Origin: Tumebacillus flagellatus
GTDB taxonomy: Bacteria > Bacillota > Bacilli > Tumebacillales > Tumebacillaceae
Direction: 5' to 3'
NCBI RefSeq assembly: GCF_000714935.1
Contig: NZ_JMIR01000024.1
Coordinates: forward strand, 1-64,000
DNA: 64,000 nucleotides
Shown here piece by piece: positions 33,145 to 41,537 of the stretch. Position 1 is the stretch's first letter, and every line of letters begins with the position of its first letter. A program made the translations under genes and the position numbers. The notes beneath the pieces are model-generated. The model did not search any database and was not told the DNA's origin. It was given only the letters and a program-made list of their open reading frames with translations.

Positions 33145-34436
33145 TCGTATGACTCCCTTCCGTCTCTTCTAAGAAGTTTATTCACTCGCGTAAGCACTTC
33201 GTACGCCTCCTGGAATTTGCCCATTTGGGAGTATGCTTCCGCGGAGATTTGCAACGATTCAGCGCTTTGCGAGTACATCTTCATCTTACCATATAATTCG
33301 CTAGATTTTAACGACTGTATAATAGCATTTTCAAAATTTTTCTTCGACATTTCATTAAGCGCTTTACACCTGTGAAGATAAGCAATTCGATGAGAGTCCT
33401 GATTTTTCACTTTAGTAGAAATTCGTTCAGCTTCAATTAGATTTATTTCACCCAACTCGACATCTCCGCTCTTCAAACTGACCATAAACGCCCGCCCGTA
33501 CATATACACGGACATTTCCGGGTCTTTGAGCTCTGAATCGAACTTAAATGCGATCTCTTGCAGCTCGTTGACCGCGCTTTGGTAGTCGACTTGCGACTCG
33601 TAATAGTAGAGGAAATACTGACGCGCGATGTAGGCGTTTTTGATATCATTCAAAGAATTGTACAAACTCAGAGCTTCCATCAAAATTTCTTTGTTTTTCG
33701 TTGCGATCGCCAGGGAGAGCATCGAACGAGCCAAGTTGACGAGGTCGGTCTTGTCCGCGAAATACTCGCGGGCAATGTCAAGATATTGCCGAGCGTCGTC
33801 TTCAAACCCTAATTGGCCGCAAAGCATCCCTAAATGAAGCGTCACAAGCGCCGCTGTTCGTGTCATATTTTCCAAGCGCAAAGAAATATGATACCCGTGC
33901 TCATATGACGAGAACGCTTTTTCAAAATCGCGCAAGTAATAATACGCTTTGCCCAATTTGTAATACGCGTCGCAAAGCATTTCGTCAGAAATCGTTTGCT
34001 GCTTCTCTTGCGTCTGCACAAACTCTGTCGCAATTCGCGCGGCGACTTGCGGTTCCCCTGTGCAAGTCAAACATTCCACCCGGCACAGAAACAGCACATG
34101 GCGCTGGTGCTCCAATAGCTCTTGCACTTCAAGCTCCGCGATCAACTCCAACGCGTACTTGTAGTCCCCCTTGGTAACGGAGACGCGCAGTAAATCGAGT
34201 TGAAACGAGACATCGCCGCTCTTCTCTTGCTCGCCCAAGATTTCCCGCAACGGAACGCTCAAGCGCTCCGCCAACTTCTCTAATGTCCCGACAGACGGCA
34301 GCGCACGGTCACACTCGATCTGGCTGACTGTCGAATACGAACAAATGCCCTCCGACAGCTGTTGCTGCGAAAGGCCTTTTTCCTTGCGATATTTCTTAAA
34401 ACGTTGTCCGATTGTCATCTCTTGATCCAGGATCAT
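33141..34436 (-). CDS. XRE-family transcriptional regulator with TPR peptide-binding domain (RRNPP-like)
   Basis: A 431-residue regulator. Residues 7-65 are a complete XRE helix-turn-helix (TIGQRFKKYRKEKGLSQQQL, then SEGICSYSTVSQIE). The remaining about 360 residues are helical TPR repeats (KLGKAYYYLRDFEKAFSSYEHGY, HLGMLCGQLGFEDDARQYLD). In PlcR/NprR/Rgg-like regulators this domain binds a re-imported pheromone. The start chosen is ATG 34436 with GGCGGTGG close upstream; ATG 34418 is an alternative that trims six residues. The downstream exported-peptide gene overlaps its stop. Its DNA looks more AT-rich than its neighbours. Confidence 0.92.
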   Translation of the reverse strand: MILDQEMTIGQRFKKYRKEKGLSQQQLSEGICSYSTVSQIECDRALPSVGTLEKLAERLSVPLREILGEQEKSGDVSFQLDLLRVSVTKGDYKYALELIAELEVQELLEHQRHVLFLCRVECLTCTGEPQVAARIATEFVQTQEKQQTISDEMLCDAYYKLGKAYYYLRDFEKAFSSYEHGYHISLRLENMTRTAALVTLHLGMLCGQLGFEDDARQYLDIAREYFADKTDLVNLARSMLSLAIATKNKEILMEALSLYNSLNDIKNAYIARQYFLYYYESQVDYQSAVNELQEIAFKFDSELKDPEMSVYMYGRAFMVSLKSGDVELGEINLIEAERISTKVKNQDSHRIAYLHRCKALNEMSKKNFENAIIQSLKSSELYGKMKMYSQSAESLQISAEAYSQMGKFQEAYEVLTRVNKLLRRDGRESYE

Positions 34437-34549
34437 CGTGCCACCGCCTATATCGTTCATAGATTCCAACAATTATAATAACAGCGCCGTGAAAATTAGT
34501 ACAGTAAATTTAACACAAAACAAGGTTTATTGACAATTCCCCCTCTAAC

Positions 34550-34587
34550 AAAAAAACACCTGTTCCGCAAAGGCAGAACAGGTGTCT
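34550..34587 (-). terminator. Terminator of the small membrane gene pair
   Basis: Minus-strand stem ACACCTGTTC / GAACAGGTGT followed by TTTTTTT. Confidence 0.92.
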
Positions 34588-34737
34588 TTATTGAGTGGAT
34601 TTCGACTGGTTTGACGACTCCGACTGGGTTGTGCTTTCCATCTTGGTAAAGAAGAAAAAAAACACCGCCAAGAAAGCCGCGATATAAAACCGCGTTCCGG
34701 TCGGCAATTGGATCGCAGGCAAATTGAACAGAGGCAA
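34588..34737 (-). CDS. 49-residue single-helix membrane protein
   Basis: Starts at TTG 34737, with GGAGGAGG about 8 bases upstream, and ends TAA at 34588. Product: N-terminal PLFNLPAIQLPTGTRF, one very hydrophobic helix (YIAAFLAVFFFFF) and a Ser/Thr/Gln-rich tail. Too short for most gene callers. It follows the 120-residue gene by 18 bases and is followed by a strong terminator. Function unknown. Confidence 0.65.
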   Translation of the reverse strand: MPLFNLPAIQLPTGTRFYIAAFLAVFFFFFTKMESTTQSESSNQSKSTQ

Positions 34738-34755
34738 GTCTCACGCCTCCTCCGA

Positions 34756-35118
34756 TTAGTTTTTCTGACCCGGCACATTCGGCACAATCCTTCGACTGCC
34801 GAACACCGGCCCTCCTATCAGCAAACTCAAACGTCCCGTCTGAATGAAGAGCCCGATCACTTGGATTTGTTCGAGGATCAACAACAACGCAAGGAACACA
34901 TCCGTCGCATCAATTCCAAATGCGATGCCGGGACTTTGGACGACAGGCACGGCTCGCGGTCCGCCAAGAATCGGTCCTGTCACAGAGAGGCGAAATTCCG
35001 ATCCGATGGAGAAGATGATGGAGCGGACTGTGAGCTGCCCGGTTAAGAGCAAGACGGCCGTTGTGATGTCAATGCTTTGCTGAAGGGTTGAGAGGAGCGA
35101 TTTCCACGCCTTCCACAC
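34756..35118 (-). CDS. Hypothetical protein with two hydrophobic segments
   Basis: A 120-residue protein starting at GTG 35118 behind AGGGGGGAG. Hydrophobic stretches at about residues 17-33 and 73-90 are joined by a beta-rich segment SEFRLSVTGPILGGPRAVP; the phrase GGP-VFGSRRIVPN near the end echoes GGPRAVP, hinting at an internal repeat. No family recognised. Likely co-transcribed with the 49-residue gene. Its position beside a YjcZ-like micro-gene hints at a spore or envelope role, which is only a guess. Confidence 0.65.
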   Translation of the reverse strand: MWKAWKSLLSTLQQSIDITTAVLLLTGQLTVRSIIFSIGSEFRLSVTGPILGGPRAVPVVQSPGIAFGIDATDVFLALLLILEQIQVIGLFIQTGRLSLLIGGPVFGSRRIVPNVPGQKN

Positions 35119-35141
35119 CTTTCTCCCCCCTCTTCTCTATT

Positions 35142-35178
35142 TGAAAAAAAGCAGACAGGATCGGGACCTGTCTGCTTT
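35142..35178 (-). terminator. Terminator of the YjcZ-like micro-gene
   Basis: Minus-strand stem AAAGCAGACAGG / CCTGTCTGCTTT followed by T-run. Confidence 0.93.
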
Positions 35179-35196
35179 CATTCCCTCACGTTCGGA

Positions 35197-35286
35197 TTAG
35201 CACCACGGGACCAACAAGAAGAACAGGACGAAGATGATCAGGAAGACAACCGCCCATTGCGTATAGCTGCCGAATACACCGTACAT
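35197..35286 (-). CDS. YjcZ-like tiny membrane protein, copy 1
   Basis: A 29-residue protein starting ATG 35286 with AGGAAAGG upstream and its own terminator. Residues MYGVFGSYTQWAVVF lead into the hydrophobic helix LIIFVLFFLLVPWC. The same pattern (G-x-FG-x-YT-R/Q-WAVVFLIIFVLF) recurs in two further genes at 44911 and 45074. It resembles the tiny YjcZ-type sporulation proteins of Bacillus. Confidence 0.72.
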   Translation of the reverse strand: MYGVFGSYTQWAVVFLIIFVLFFLLVPWC

Positions 35287-35388
35287 GCCAATCACGCCTT
35301 TCCTGAGAGATAGTACATCTTATGGAAAAGCACGCCCCGCTGCCTCAGGCACCTGTCCCGTGTGCAGGGCCCGTTTTTTGAAAGATTC

Positions 35389-35995
35389 TCAGGAACGAAT
35401 TTCTTCATTAAGTATAGGTCGATTCTGAACACGGGGCGTGAAGTACACCCCGACCAAGATCATCAAGTCGCCCAGCAGTTGAGCGAGCGTGATCGGCGTG
35501 CCCAAGAGCAGCGAGATCAGCGCCGCTACCATCAACAGGTCGCCCCGGTTGTAGTCGGCAGCAAGCAACACATTCCAGTCGCCCTTGGACAGCAAGACGA
35601 GCACGCCGATCAACGACACCACCAACCCTGTCGTCTGCTTTCCATGTAAGCGCTCCCGCAAAAAAATCATCGCAAACAACACCAGCACCGCCGGGTTGAG
35701 CGCTTGCACGAACGCAGCCGACGTGGCGGAGGTAAATTGCAAAGCTTCATATAAAGTAAATTTGTACAGAAGCGATCCGGTCAGCCCCATGCAAAGCAAA
35801 AGCGGCCAACGGCGCAACACAACTCTCCAGTGCGGACGTTCCACAAAGTGCGCCATCGGCACCAACAGCACGAATGCGCGCAGCCGTCATCCACAGCGGA
35901 GTCAATTCCGTGACGACAAATTTGCCGAACACGTAATTGCCTGCCCAAAACAAATTGCACAACACCAGCAAAATCCACGCACGATATTTGTCCAA
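35389..35995 (-). pseudogene. Broken EamA/DMT-family transporter gene
   Basis: The reading frame starts at TTG 35995 (AGGAAGG upstream) with a normal EamA opening, WILLVLCNLFWAGNYVFGKF. A one-base change of frame near 35871-35882 separates it from the next helix, AFVLLVPMAHFVE. The second frame continues through the first EamA repeat to LLMVAALIS and then jumps to the last helix of the second repeat, GTPITLAQLLGDLMILVGVYF. About 130 residues are therefore missing. A frameshift plus internal deletion make it non-functional unless the sequence is in error. An intact DMT gene is at 57560. Confidence 0.82.
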
Positions 35996-36140
35996 ATATT
36001 TCGCCTTCCTAGATATTCATTGTAACACCTATTAACTCCAGGAAGGTAAAAAATCAGATTACGGTGACCAAGCGTACTCGTCGCTGTTGCTCGACGAAGA
36101 ATCCGATCCGGAGCGCGCACGCAGAACCTCTCGCTGGTGG

Positions 36141-36818
36141 TTATTGAAGCGTAACAGACGTCACGCTTTCCACGGCGGAGAGCTCCAGCACGACTTTCTC
36201 CCAATCCAGATTCGGCGGGGCGGTCAGCTCCATTTCGGTGATAGCTGTCCCGTCTTCCTCATGGATGGAGACGTCGATGATGTTGACGCGGTGTTTGCCG
36301 AGGATCGTGGCGATGTCCGCCAAGAGCGCCGGACGGTCGATCGACGTGTAGAGGAGCCGTTTTTGCCGCGGGCGGTGCAGGCGGTTTTGCAACGGATCCA
36401 GCCAGATCATGCAGACCACGACGATCAACACCGTCACGATCGCAACGAAATACTGCCCGCCGCCGACGGCAAATCCGATGATCAGCGCCAACAGCAGCAT
36501 GCCTGCCGTGGAGTACCCGCTGATTGCAAAGCGGTCGCTGCGCAAGAAGATCCCCGCCGCCAAGAACCCGCCGATGCCGCCTCCCACCTGCGCCGCCAAG
36601 CGCGCCGGGTCGACGCTGACTCGCGGATCGTTTTGAAAGTCGTCAAACATGTGCGTGGACAGCCACATCAAGAGACAGCCGGAGACCGTGACGAGAATGT
36701 GCGTCTTGAGCCCGGCCGATTTGTTTTTGCGCTCGCGTTCCAATCCGAGCAGCGCGCCCAACACCACGCTGATCACCAAGCGCAGCAGAAACACCAGATG
36801 CGAAGAATCGATCATCAT
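36141..36818 (-). CDS. MgtC/SapB-family membrane protein with C-terminal ACT-like domain
   Basis: A 225-residue protein with about five helices of the MgtC/SapB family: VVLGALLGLERERKNKSAGLKTHILV, VGGGIGGFLAAGIFLRSD and the LALIIGFAVGGGQYFVAI stretch. Residues about 155-225 form an ACT-like domain (LADIATILGKHRVNIIDVSIHEEDG). MgtC proteins affect magnesium starvation growth and ATP synthase in pathogens; environmental homologues are poorly understood. Start ATG 36818 with GGAGGAAGG upstream. Confidence 0.92.
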   Translation of the reverse strand: MMIDSSHLVFLLRLVISVVLGALLGLERERKNKSAGLKTHILVTVSGCLLMWLSTHMFDDFQNDPRVSVDPARLAAQVGGGIGGFLAAGIFLRSDRFAISGYSTAGMLLLALIIGFAVGGGQYFVAIVTVLIVVVCMIWLDPLQNRLHRPRQKRLLYTSIDRPALLADIATILGKHRVNIIDVSIHEEDGTAITEMELTAPPNLDWEKVVLELSAVESVTSVTLQ

Positions 36819-36863
36819 GCCTTCCTCCGTTCTATTTAGGAACTTCACCCTTATTTTATCATC

Positions 36864-36892
36864 TTGCCGACAAGATAGCCTTGTGGTATAAA
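36864..36892 (+). promoter_or_regulatory. Sigma-A type promoter of the permease gene
   Basis: TTGCCG, 17-base spacer, TATAAA; 50 bases before the start codon. Confidence 0.72.
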
Positions 36893-36942
36893 AGTGAGAT
36901 AACTACAGTTGAGAAAAGTGGAGAGAGAAGGGGCAGAAGAGC

Positions 36943-38277
36943 ATGAGCAGAGAACAACGACAAGACGAAGTCTTGGCGCGCAGTCTGAAAGCGCGCCATA
37001 TCATGATGATCGCGCTGGGCGGCGCGATCGGAGCCGGGATGTTCAAGGGCAGTTCGTCCTCGATTGCGATGGCCGGACCCAGTGTCATCCTGTCATACGT
37101 AGTAGGCGGTATCATTCTGTTGTTTGTGATGCAGGGCTTGGCACAGTTGGCTTTGCAAAATTCCAAAGCCGCGACGTTCCGCGAATTGATGGAGCCGATA
37201 CTCGGCCGCTTCACCAGTTACTTTGCCGGGTGGAACTACTGGCTTGCGTGGGTGCTGGTCATGTCGGCGGAAGTCGCGACGGCCGGCATGTTTTTGAACC
37301 ATTGGTTTCCAAGCGTCCCGCTGTGGCTGTTGTCGTTGATCGTGTCGCTTGGCATCACCCTGTTGAACTTGTTTCAAGTCAACGTGTTCGGCGAAACGGA
37401 GTTTTGGCTGACGGGCGTGAAGATTCTCACGCTGGTGCTGTTCATCATCATCGGCGGCGTGTTGCTGTTCACCGGAGTCGGCGATCATCCGGCGACCGGC
37501 TTCTCGCATCTGACCGACAGCGGCGGGTTCTTCCCGAACGGGCTGTCGGGGCTCGCGCAATCGATGCTGGTCGTGATGTTCTCGTTTGGCGGGACGGAGA
37601 TGATCGGCATGACGCTTGGCGAGACGGAAGACGCAGAGAAAGTCGTGCCGCGCGCCGCTCGCGGCGTGATCGTCCGCATCTTGGTGTTTTACGTGCTGCC
37701 GATTCTCGTGATCACGTCGCTGGTGCCGTGGAACCAACTCGATGACAACTCTCCGTTCGTGACGGTGTTCACGGCGATCGGCATTCCGTACGCGGGCGAC
37801 TTGATGAACTTCGTCATGTTGACCGCCGTGCTGTCCGCCGCCAACACCGGCATGTACGCCGCGTCCCGCATGCTGTACACGCAAGCGGGTGCCGGACAGG
37901 CGCCGCGCTTTTTTGCCAAGTTGTCCGCCCGCAAAGTGCCGGTGCGGGCGATGCTGATGTCGACGTCGTTTTTGTACATCGGCGTGATCATTGCGTTCTT
38001 TGCCAAGGGGAACACGTTTGATCTCTTGATGGTCATCCCCGGCTTCGCGATCATGATCGTCTGGATGCTGCTCTTGGTCACGCATATCAAGAGCGCCCGC
38101 AACGCCGGGACGTCCGCGACGGGTTCGCTGCTTGCCTTGATCGCGTTGATCGTGATCTTCGTCGGCGTGTTGCTCACGTCGCCGCTCAGCGGAACGCTGG
38201 TTCTCGCGGCGGCGCTGGTGCTGATCGCCCTGTCTTACAAGCTGATTCCCAGATTAGCATCGAACAACAACAAATAG
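36943..38277 (+). CDS. APC-family amino-acid permease
   Basis: A 444-residue, twelve-helix permease of the AAT/GABA branch. The N-terminal LKARHIMMIALGGAIGAGMFKGSSSSI is the classic first-helix binding site, and EDAEKVVPRAARGVIVRILVFYV the loop 6-8 signature. Import of a neutral or basic amino acid with protons is expected; the substrate cannot be fixed. Single gene between a sigma-A promoter and terminator. Confidence 0.94.
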   Translation: MSREQRQDEVLARSLKARHIMMIALGGAIGAGMFKGSSSSIAMAGPSVILSYVVGGIILLFVMQGLAQLALQNSKAATFRELMEPILGRFTSYFAGWNYWLAWVLVMSAEVATAGMFLNHWFPSVPLWLLSLIVSLGITLLNLFQVNVFGETEFWLTGVKILTLVLFIIIGGVLLFTGVGDHPATGFSHLTDSGGFFPNGLSGLAQSMLVVMFSFGGTEMIGMTLGETEDAEKVVPRAARGVIVRILVFYVLPILVITSLVPWNQLDDNSPFVTVFTAIGIPYAGDLMNFVMLTAVLSAANTGMYAASRMLYTQAGAGQAPRFFAKLSARKVPVRAMLMSTSFLYIGVIIAFFAKGNTFDLLMVIPGFAIMIVWMLLLVTHIKSARNAGTSATGSLLALIALIVIFVGVLLTSPLSGTLVLAAALVLIALSYKLIPRLASNNNK

Positions 38278-38283
38278 CAGGAG

Positions 38284-38325
38284 AGAAAAGCCCCTTCCGG
38301 CCGCATTTGGAAGGGGCTTCTCGTT
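38284..38325 (+). terminator. Terminator of the permease gene
   Basis: Stem AAGCCCCTTCC / GGAAGGGGCTT; the following T-run is short (TCTCGTTT). Confidence 0.75.
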
Positions 38326-38374
38326 TCAAAATCTGGTAAAATGAGGTCATACTTCTGGAGTGATGGAGGATGAC

Positions 38375-39040
38375 ATGAGTAAATTTTTTCTTTTTTACAT
38401 CTTGCTTACCCTGACGCGAAGTCCGATCGTGGCGATTCTGGTGCTGCTGGTGATCGTCTACCTCGCCGACCGGCGTTTCGTCGGGCTGCTTCCGAGCTTG
38501 GTGGAGCCGTTCCGCCGCTCGCGGCGCATCTCGCAGTTGCGAAACGACTTGCGGATCAACCCGAACGACACGCAGGCGAAAGTCGAACTCGCCCGCCTGC
38601 TGCTGGACAAGAAACGCTACGAGGAAGCGCACACCCTGCTCGAAGAAGCCCGTCTGGTCATGCGCGATTCGGCCGATGTGCTGTGCGAGTCCGGGTATGC
38701 GCTGTTGAAAACCGGCAACTTGGCAGCGGGAGAAGCCCGCATTCGCGAAGGCCTCGCGCTCAACCCGCGCGCCAAGTACGGCGAGCCGTATCTGAAGCTG
38801 GCGGAAGCGCTCTCCGCTGTCGACCAAGGCAAAGCGGTGCAAGCGCTGCAACACTTCCAAGAAATTCACTCCTCCTCCTGTGAAGCGTATTACAGGCTGG
38901 GGCTGCTGTACCAACAACTCGGCAAGGCCGAAGAAGCGAAGCGGGCGTTCCGCGAATCGGTGGACATCTACCGCAGCCTTCCCAAATACAAGAAACGCTC
39001 GGAACGCAAATGGGCGCTGCGCAGTTGGTTCAAAAAGTGA
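38375..39040 (+). CDS. Membrane-anchored TPR protein
   Basis: A 221-residue protein with one or two N-terminal hydrophobic helices (about residues 4-30) and then TPR units (VELARLLLDKKRYEEAHTLLEEA, YYRLGLLYQQLGKAEEAKRAF). Start ATG 38375 with GGAGG 5 bases upstream. A scaffold role at the membrane is likely. Nine bases separate it from the ArsR-type gene, so they form an operon. Confidence 0.85.
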   Translation: MSKFFLFYILLTLTRSPIVAILVLLVIVYLADRRFVGLLPSLVEPFRRSRRISQLRNDLRINPNDTQAKVELARLLLDKKRYEEAHTLLEEARLVMRDSADVLCESGYALLKTGNLAAGEARIREGLALNPRAKYGEPYLKLAEALSAVDQGKAVQALQHFQEIHSSSCEAYYRLGLLYQQLGKAEEAKRAFRESVDIYRSLPKYKKRSERKWALRSWFKK

Positions 39041-39049
39041 GGGGCCCGC

Positions 39050-40096
39050 ATGACGATCCACTTTCGCCTGCGCGACTTGCCGCCGGAGCGCGTCGTGTTC
39101 ACGCCCTCTCCCGCCCAAGAAGCGCTCCAAAGCCTGCACATCCTCCATTTGCCGAAACGCTTCCCCTTGCACACGTCGTGGGTGTTGCGCACGCGCAAGC
39201 AGTTGAGCGCCGAACTCAAAGCCGAACTGCACTACTTTGAGCCGATGTGGGGCGATAACGCCATCCCGCTGATCTGGGACATGCGGGTGGCCGACATGCC
39301 CGCCGACTTTGCCGGGCAACTGAACTGGCTGCGCGAGCAGCCGTTGCCGTGGTACGCAGACGAGATGCTGGGCGGGTATTCCTTGAAAAGCACCGATCTG
39401 GTCGAGCGGCCGGAGTTGCTTCAACAGGCGTTTTTTTCCGATTTAAAAAACGACCCCGTCCGGCACCGGGAGCGGTTTCTCGCGATGTTTGCGCGGTATT
39501 GGCAAGAGGCGTTTGCAGACACCTGGCAAGACATGCAGACGTTGATCCGCCAAGACATCGAACGCCGCCTGCGGGTGATGACGCGCAAGTCGGTGCTGCA
39601 CGGGCTGGTCAACCTCTCCCGCTACCTGCTCGTCAACTTCAAAACCCGCACCGCCACGGTGACGTACAACACGCTGGATACCGAAGTGCAGTTTCCGCCG
39701 GAGAAGCGCTTGTACCTCATGCCGTCCTACTTCACGTGGCCGTTTTTGCTGCTCGGCGTCAGCGGCGAACATCCGCTGATCGCCTACCCGTTGATGCAGC
39801 AGCAAGAGGAAGGAAGCGCCCCGGTTCCGCCCGACCGTTTGCTGGAGCTGTTAAAAGCGGCGGGCGACGCCACGCGCCTGCAAATTTTGCAACTGGCGGC
39901 GCAAGAGCCGCGCTCCACCCGCCAACTGGCCGGCCTCCTCTCGATTTCGGAAGCCACCGCTTCCAAACATCTCAAACAGCTGCAAGAGGCCGGGCTCGTC
40001 ACACCGAAACGCCAAAGCCACTATGTGTTCTACCACTTTGATCGAAACGGCCTCTCCGACTTGTTGCTCGGTCTCACTGAAATTTTCCCCGATTGA
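39050..40096 (+). CDS. ArsR-family regulator with DUF5937-like N-terminal domain
   Basis: A 348-residue protein: a long N-terminal domain (residues 1-255, opening FRLRDLPPERVVFTPSPAQEALQSL) and a C-terminal ArsR winged helix (LLELLKAAGDATRLQILQLA, then STRQLAGLLSISEATASKHL). No Cys metal site typical of metal sensors is visible, so the ligand probably binds the N-terminal domain. The MFS exporter gene starts 75 bases downstream, a likely target. Confidence 0.88.
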   Translation: MTIHFRLRDLPPERVVFTPSPAQEALQSLHILHLPKRFPLHTSWVLRTRKQLSAELKAELHYFEPMWGDNAIPLIWDMRVADMPADFAGQLNWLREQPLPWYADEMLGGYSLKSTDLVERPELLQQAFFSDLKNDPVRHRERFLAMFARYWQEAFADTWQDMQTLIRQDIERRLRVMTRKSVLHGLVNLSRYLLVNFKTRTATVTYNTLDTEVQFPPEKRLYLMPSYFTWPFLLLGVSGEHPLIAYPLMQQQEEGSAPVPPDRLLELLKAAGDATRLQILQLAAQEPRSTRQLAGLLSISEATASKHLKQLQEAGLVTPKRQSHYVFYHFDRNGLSDLLLGLTEIFPD

Positions 40097-40171
40097 TTTG
40101 CCAATGATCGAAAAAGTTGCCGCCCCGCGCTTCCTTCTCGTAAGCTTTTGCCAGAAGGAGGCGTTTTGGGC

Positions 40172-41449
40172 ATGATCCAAGAAACTCAAAAAACCAAACG
40201 ATCCAAATTCGGTGTGCTGACCAACCCGCAGTACCGTCGGCTGTTTTTCGCAAATTTTACGTCGCAACTGGGCTCGGAGATCGGCACGATCTCTTTCATG
40301 TTCTTCCTCTTGCACCACTTCGGCAACCAGCCGGGCTATGCGACGCTCACAGACTTGATGATCTCGCTGCCGACGCTCACCGTATTCTACATCGTCGGCG
40401 TGCTCGCCGACCGGATGGACAGGCAGAAGATCGCGTCCAACGCCAATCTGATCTGCGCCGGGCTGACGGCGGTGTTGCTCGCCGCCGTCCACGTCGGCTG
40501 GCTGCCGCTGATCTTCGCCGTGCTGTTCTTGCGCAGCGCCGTCCAGAAGTTTTTCAACCCCGCGCAAGCCGCCCTCACCCAAGGCATTCTCGGCCCGGAC
40601 GAGCGTGTGGCGGCGGCGGGCGTCAACCAGATGATGGTGAGCGTCCTGCTGGTGTTTGGCAACTCGGTCGGTGCTGGCGTCTACTGGGCGATCGGCGTCG
40701 AAGGAGCCCTGCTGATCGATGCCGTGTCGTTTTTGATCTCGTCGTGGTTGATTCGCTCGTGCACGGTTTCCGAAGCAGTCCGCTTGCCCAACGGCAAGAC
40801 CTCTTGGCGCCGCTTGAACGTGCGCACCGTCTGGCAAGACCTGAAAGTCGGTTCGCTCTACATCTGGAACTTCCCGCTGCTCGTGCGCTTGATGGGCGGG
40901 CTGTTGATCCTCGGGCTCACCATCGGCGGCATGGGCGTGATGCCGATCTTCAAACTGAAGTATGTGCTCGCACCGGACAACTACGAGACCTACGCCGCGA
41001 TGATGGGCGCGATGTCGGGAAGCGGCGTGTTGATCGCAAGTCCGATCGTCTCCAAACTCGCCAAGACGATGAAGCTGTGGAATTTGCTTTCGTGGGGCTT
41101 TCTGCTCGGCGGCTGCTGCTTCGTCGGCTCGGCGTTCGCACCGAGCGTGCCCGTGTTCTTCCTGTTCCATTTCGCGTTCGGCTTGACGATGCCGATGGTG
41201 AACATCTCGTTTTTCGGGTGGATTTCCCAACTCGTCGACCCCAAGATGATGGGCCGCGTCCAAGGTTGGATCTCGCCGGTGATGATGGTGTCGCAAGGGA
41301 TCTCCCTGCTCTTGATCACCGTAACGTTTCCGGACTGGCTCAGCGTCACCGGCGCGTATGCGACGATGGGCGCGCTGTTGATCGCGATCTCCCTCTACCA
41401 ATGCCTCTCGCTTCCGACGTTGGCAAGAAAAATTCCAATCACGCAATGA
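40172..41449 (+). CDS. MFS-family exporter
   Basis: A 425-residue, twelve-helix protein of the MFS_3 (macrolide/enterobactin exporter-like) type: LTNPQYRRLFFANFTSQLGSEI, then GVLADRMDRQKIASNANLICA (motif A) and AALTQGILGPDERVAAAGVNQMM. Substrate unknown. Start ATG 40172 with AAGGAGG 10 bases upstream; TTG 40166 is possible. Probably controlled by the upstream ArsR-type regulator. Confidence 0.92.
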   Translation: MIQETQKTKRSKFGVLTNPQYRRLFFANFTSQLGSEIGTISFMFFLLHHFGNQPGYATLTDLMISLPTLTVFYIVGVLADRMDRQKIASNANLICAGLTAVLLAAVHVGWLPLIFAVLFLRSAVQKFFNPAQAALTQGILGPDERVAAAGVNQMMVSVLLVFGNSVGAGVYWAIGVEGALLIDAVSFLISSWLIRSCTVSEAVRLPNGKTSWRRLNVRTVWQDLKVGSLYIWNFPLLVRLMGGLLILGLTIGGMGVMPIFKLKYVLAPDNYETYAAMMGAMSGSGVLIASPIVSKLAKTMKLWNLLSWGFLLGGCCFVGSAFAPSVPVFFLFHFAFGLTMPMVNISFFGWISQLVDPKMMGRVQGWISPVMMVSQGISLLLITVTFPDWLSVTGAYATMGALLIAISLYQCLSLPTLARKIPITQ

Positions 41450-41454
41450 AAGAT

Positions 41455-41487
41455 AAGACCCTGTCTGCGCGACGGGGTCTTTTTTTG
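41455..41487 (+). terminator. Terminator of the TPR-ArsR-MFS unit
   Basis: Stem AGACCC-GTC / GAC-GGGTCT followed by seven T. Confidence 0.9.
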
Positions 41488-41537
41488 TAACTTTCAGGAA
41501 ACTCCTGTGTCTATTTCTGATAAAAGGGGGTTCTTGT

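Noticed and set aside
36060-36140. Gene remnant between the broken EamA gene and the MgtC-like gene
   Set aside because: No ribosome site or recognisable protein motif; treated as intergenic.
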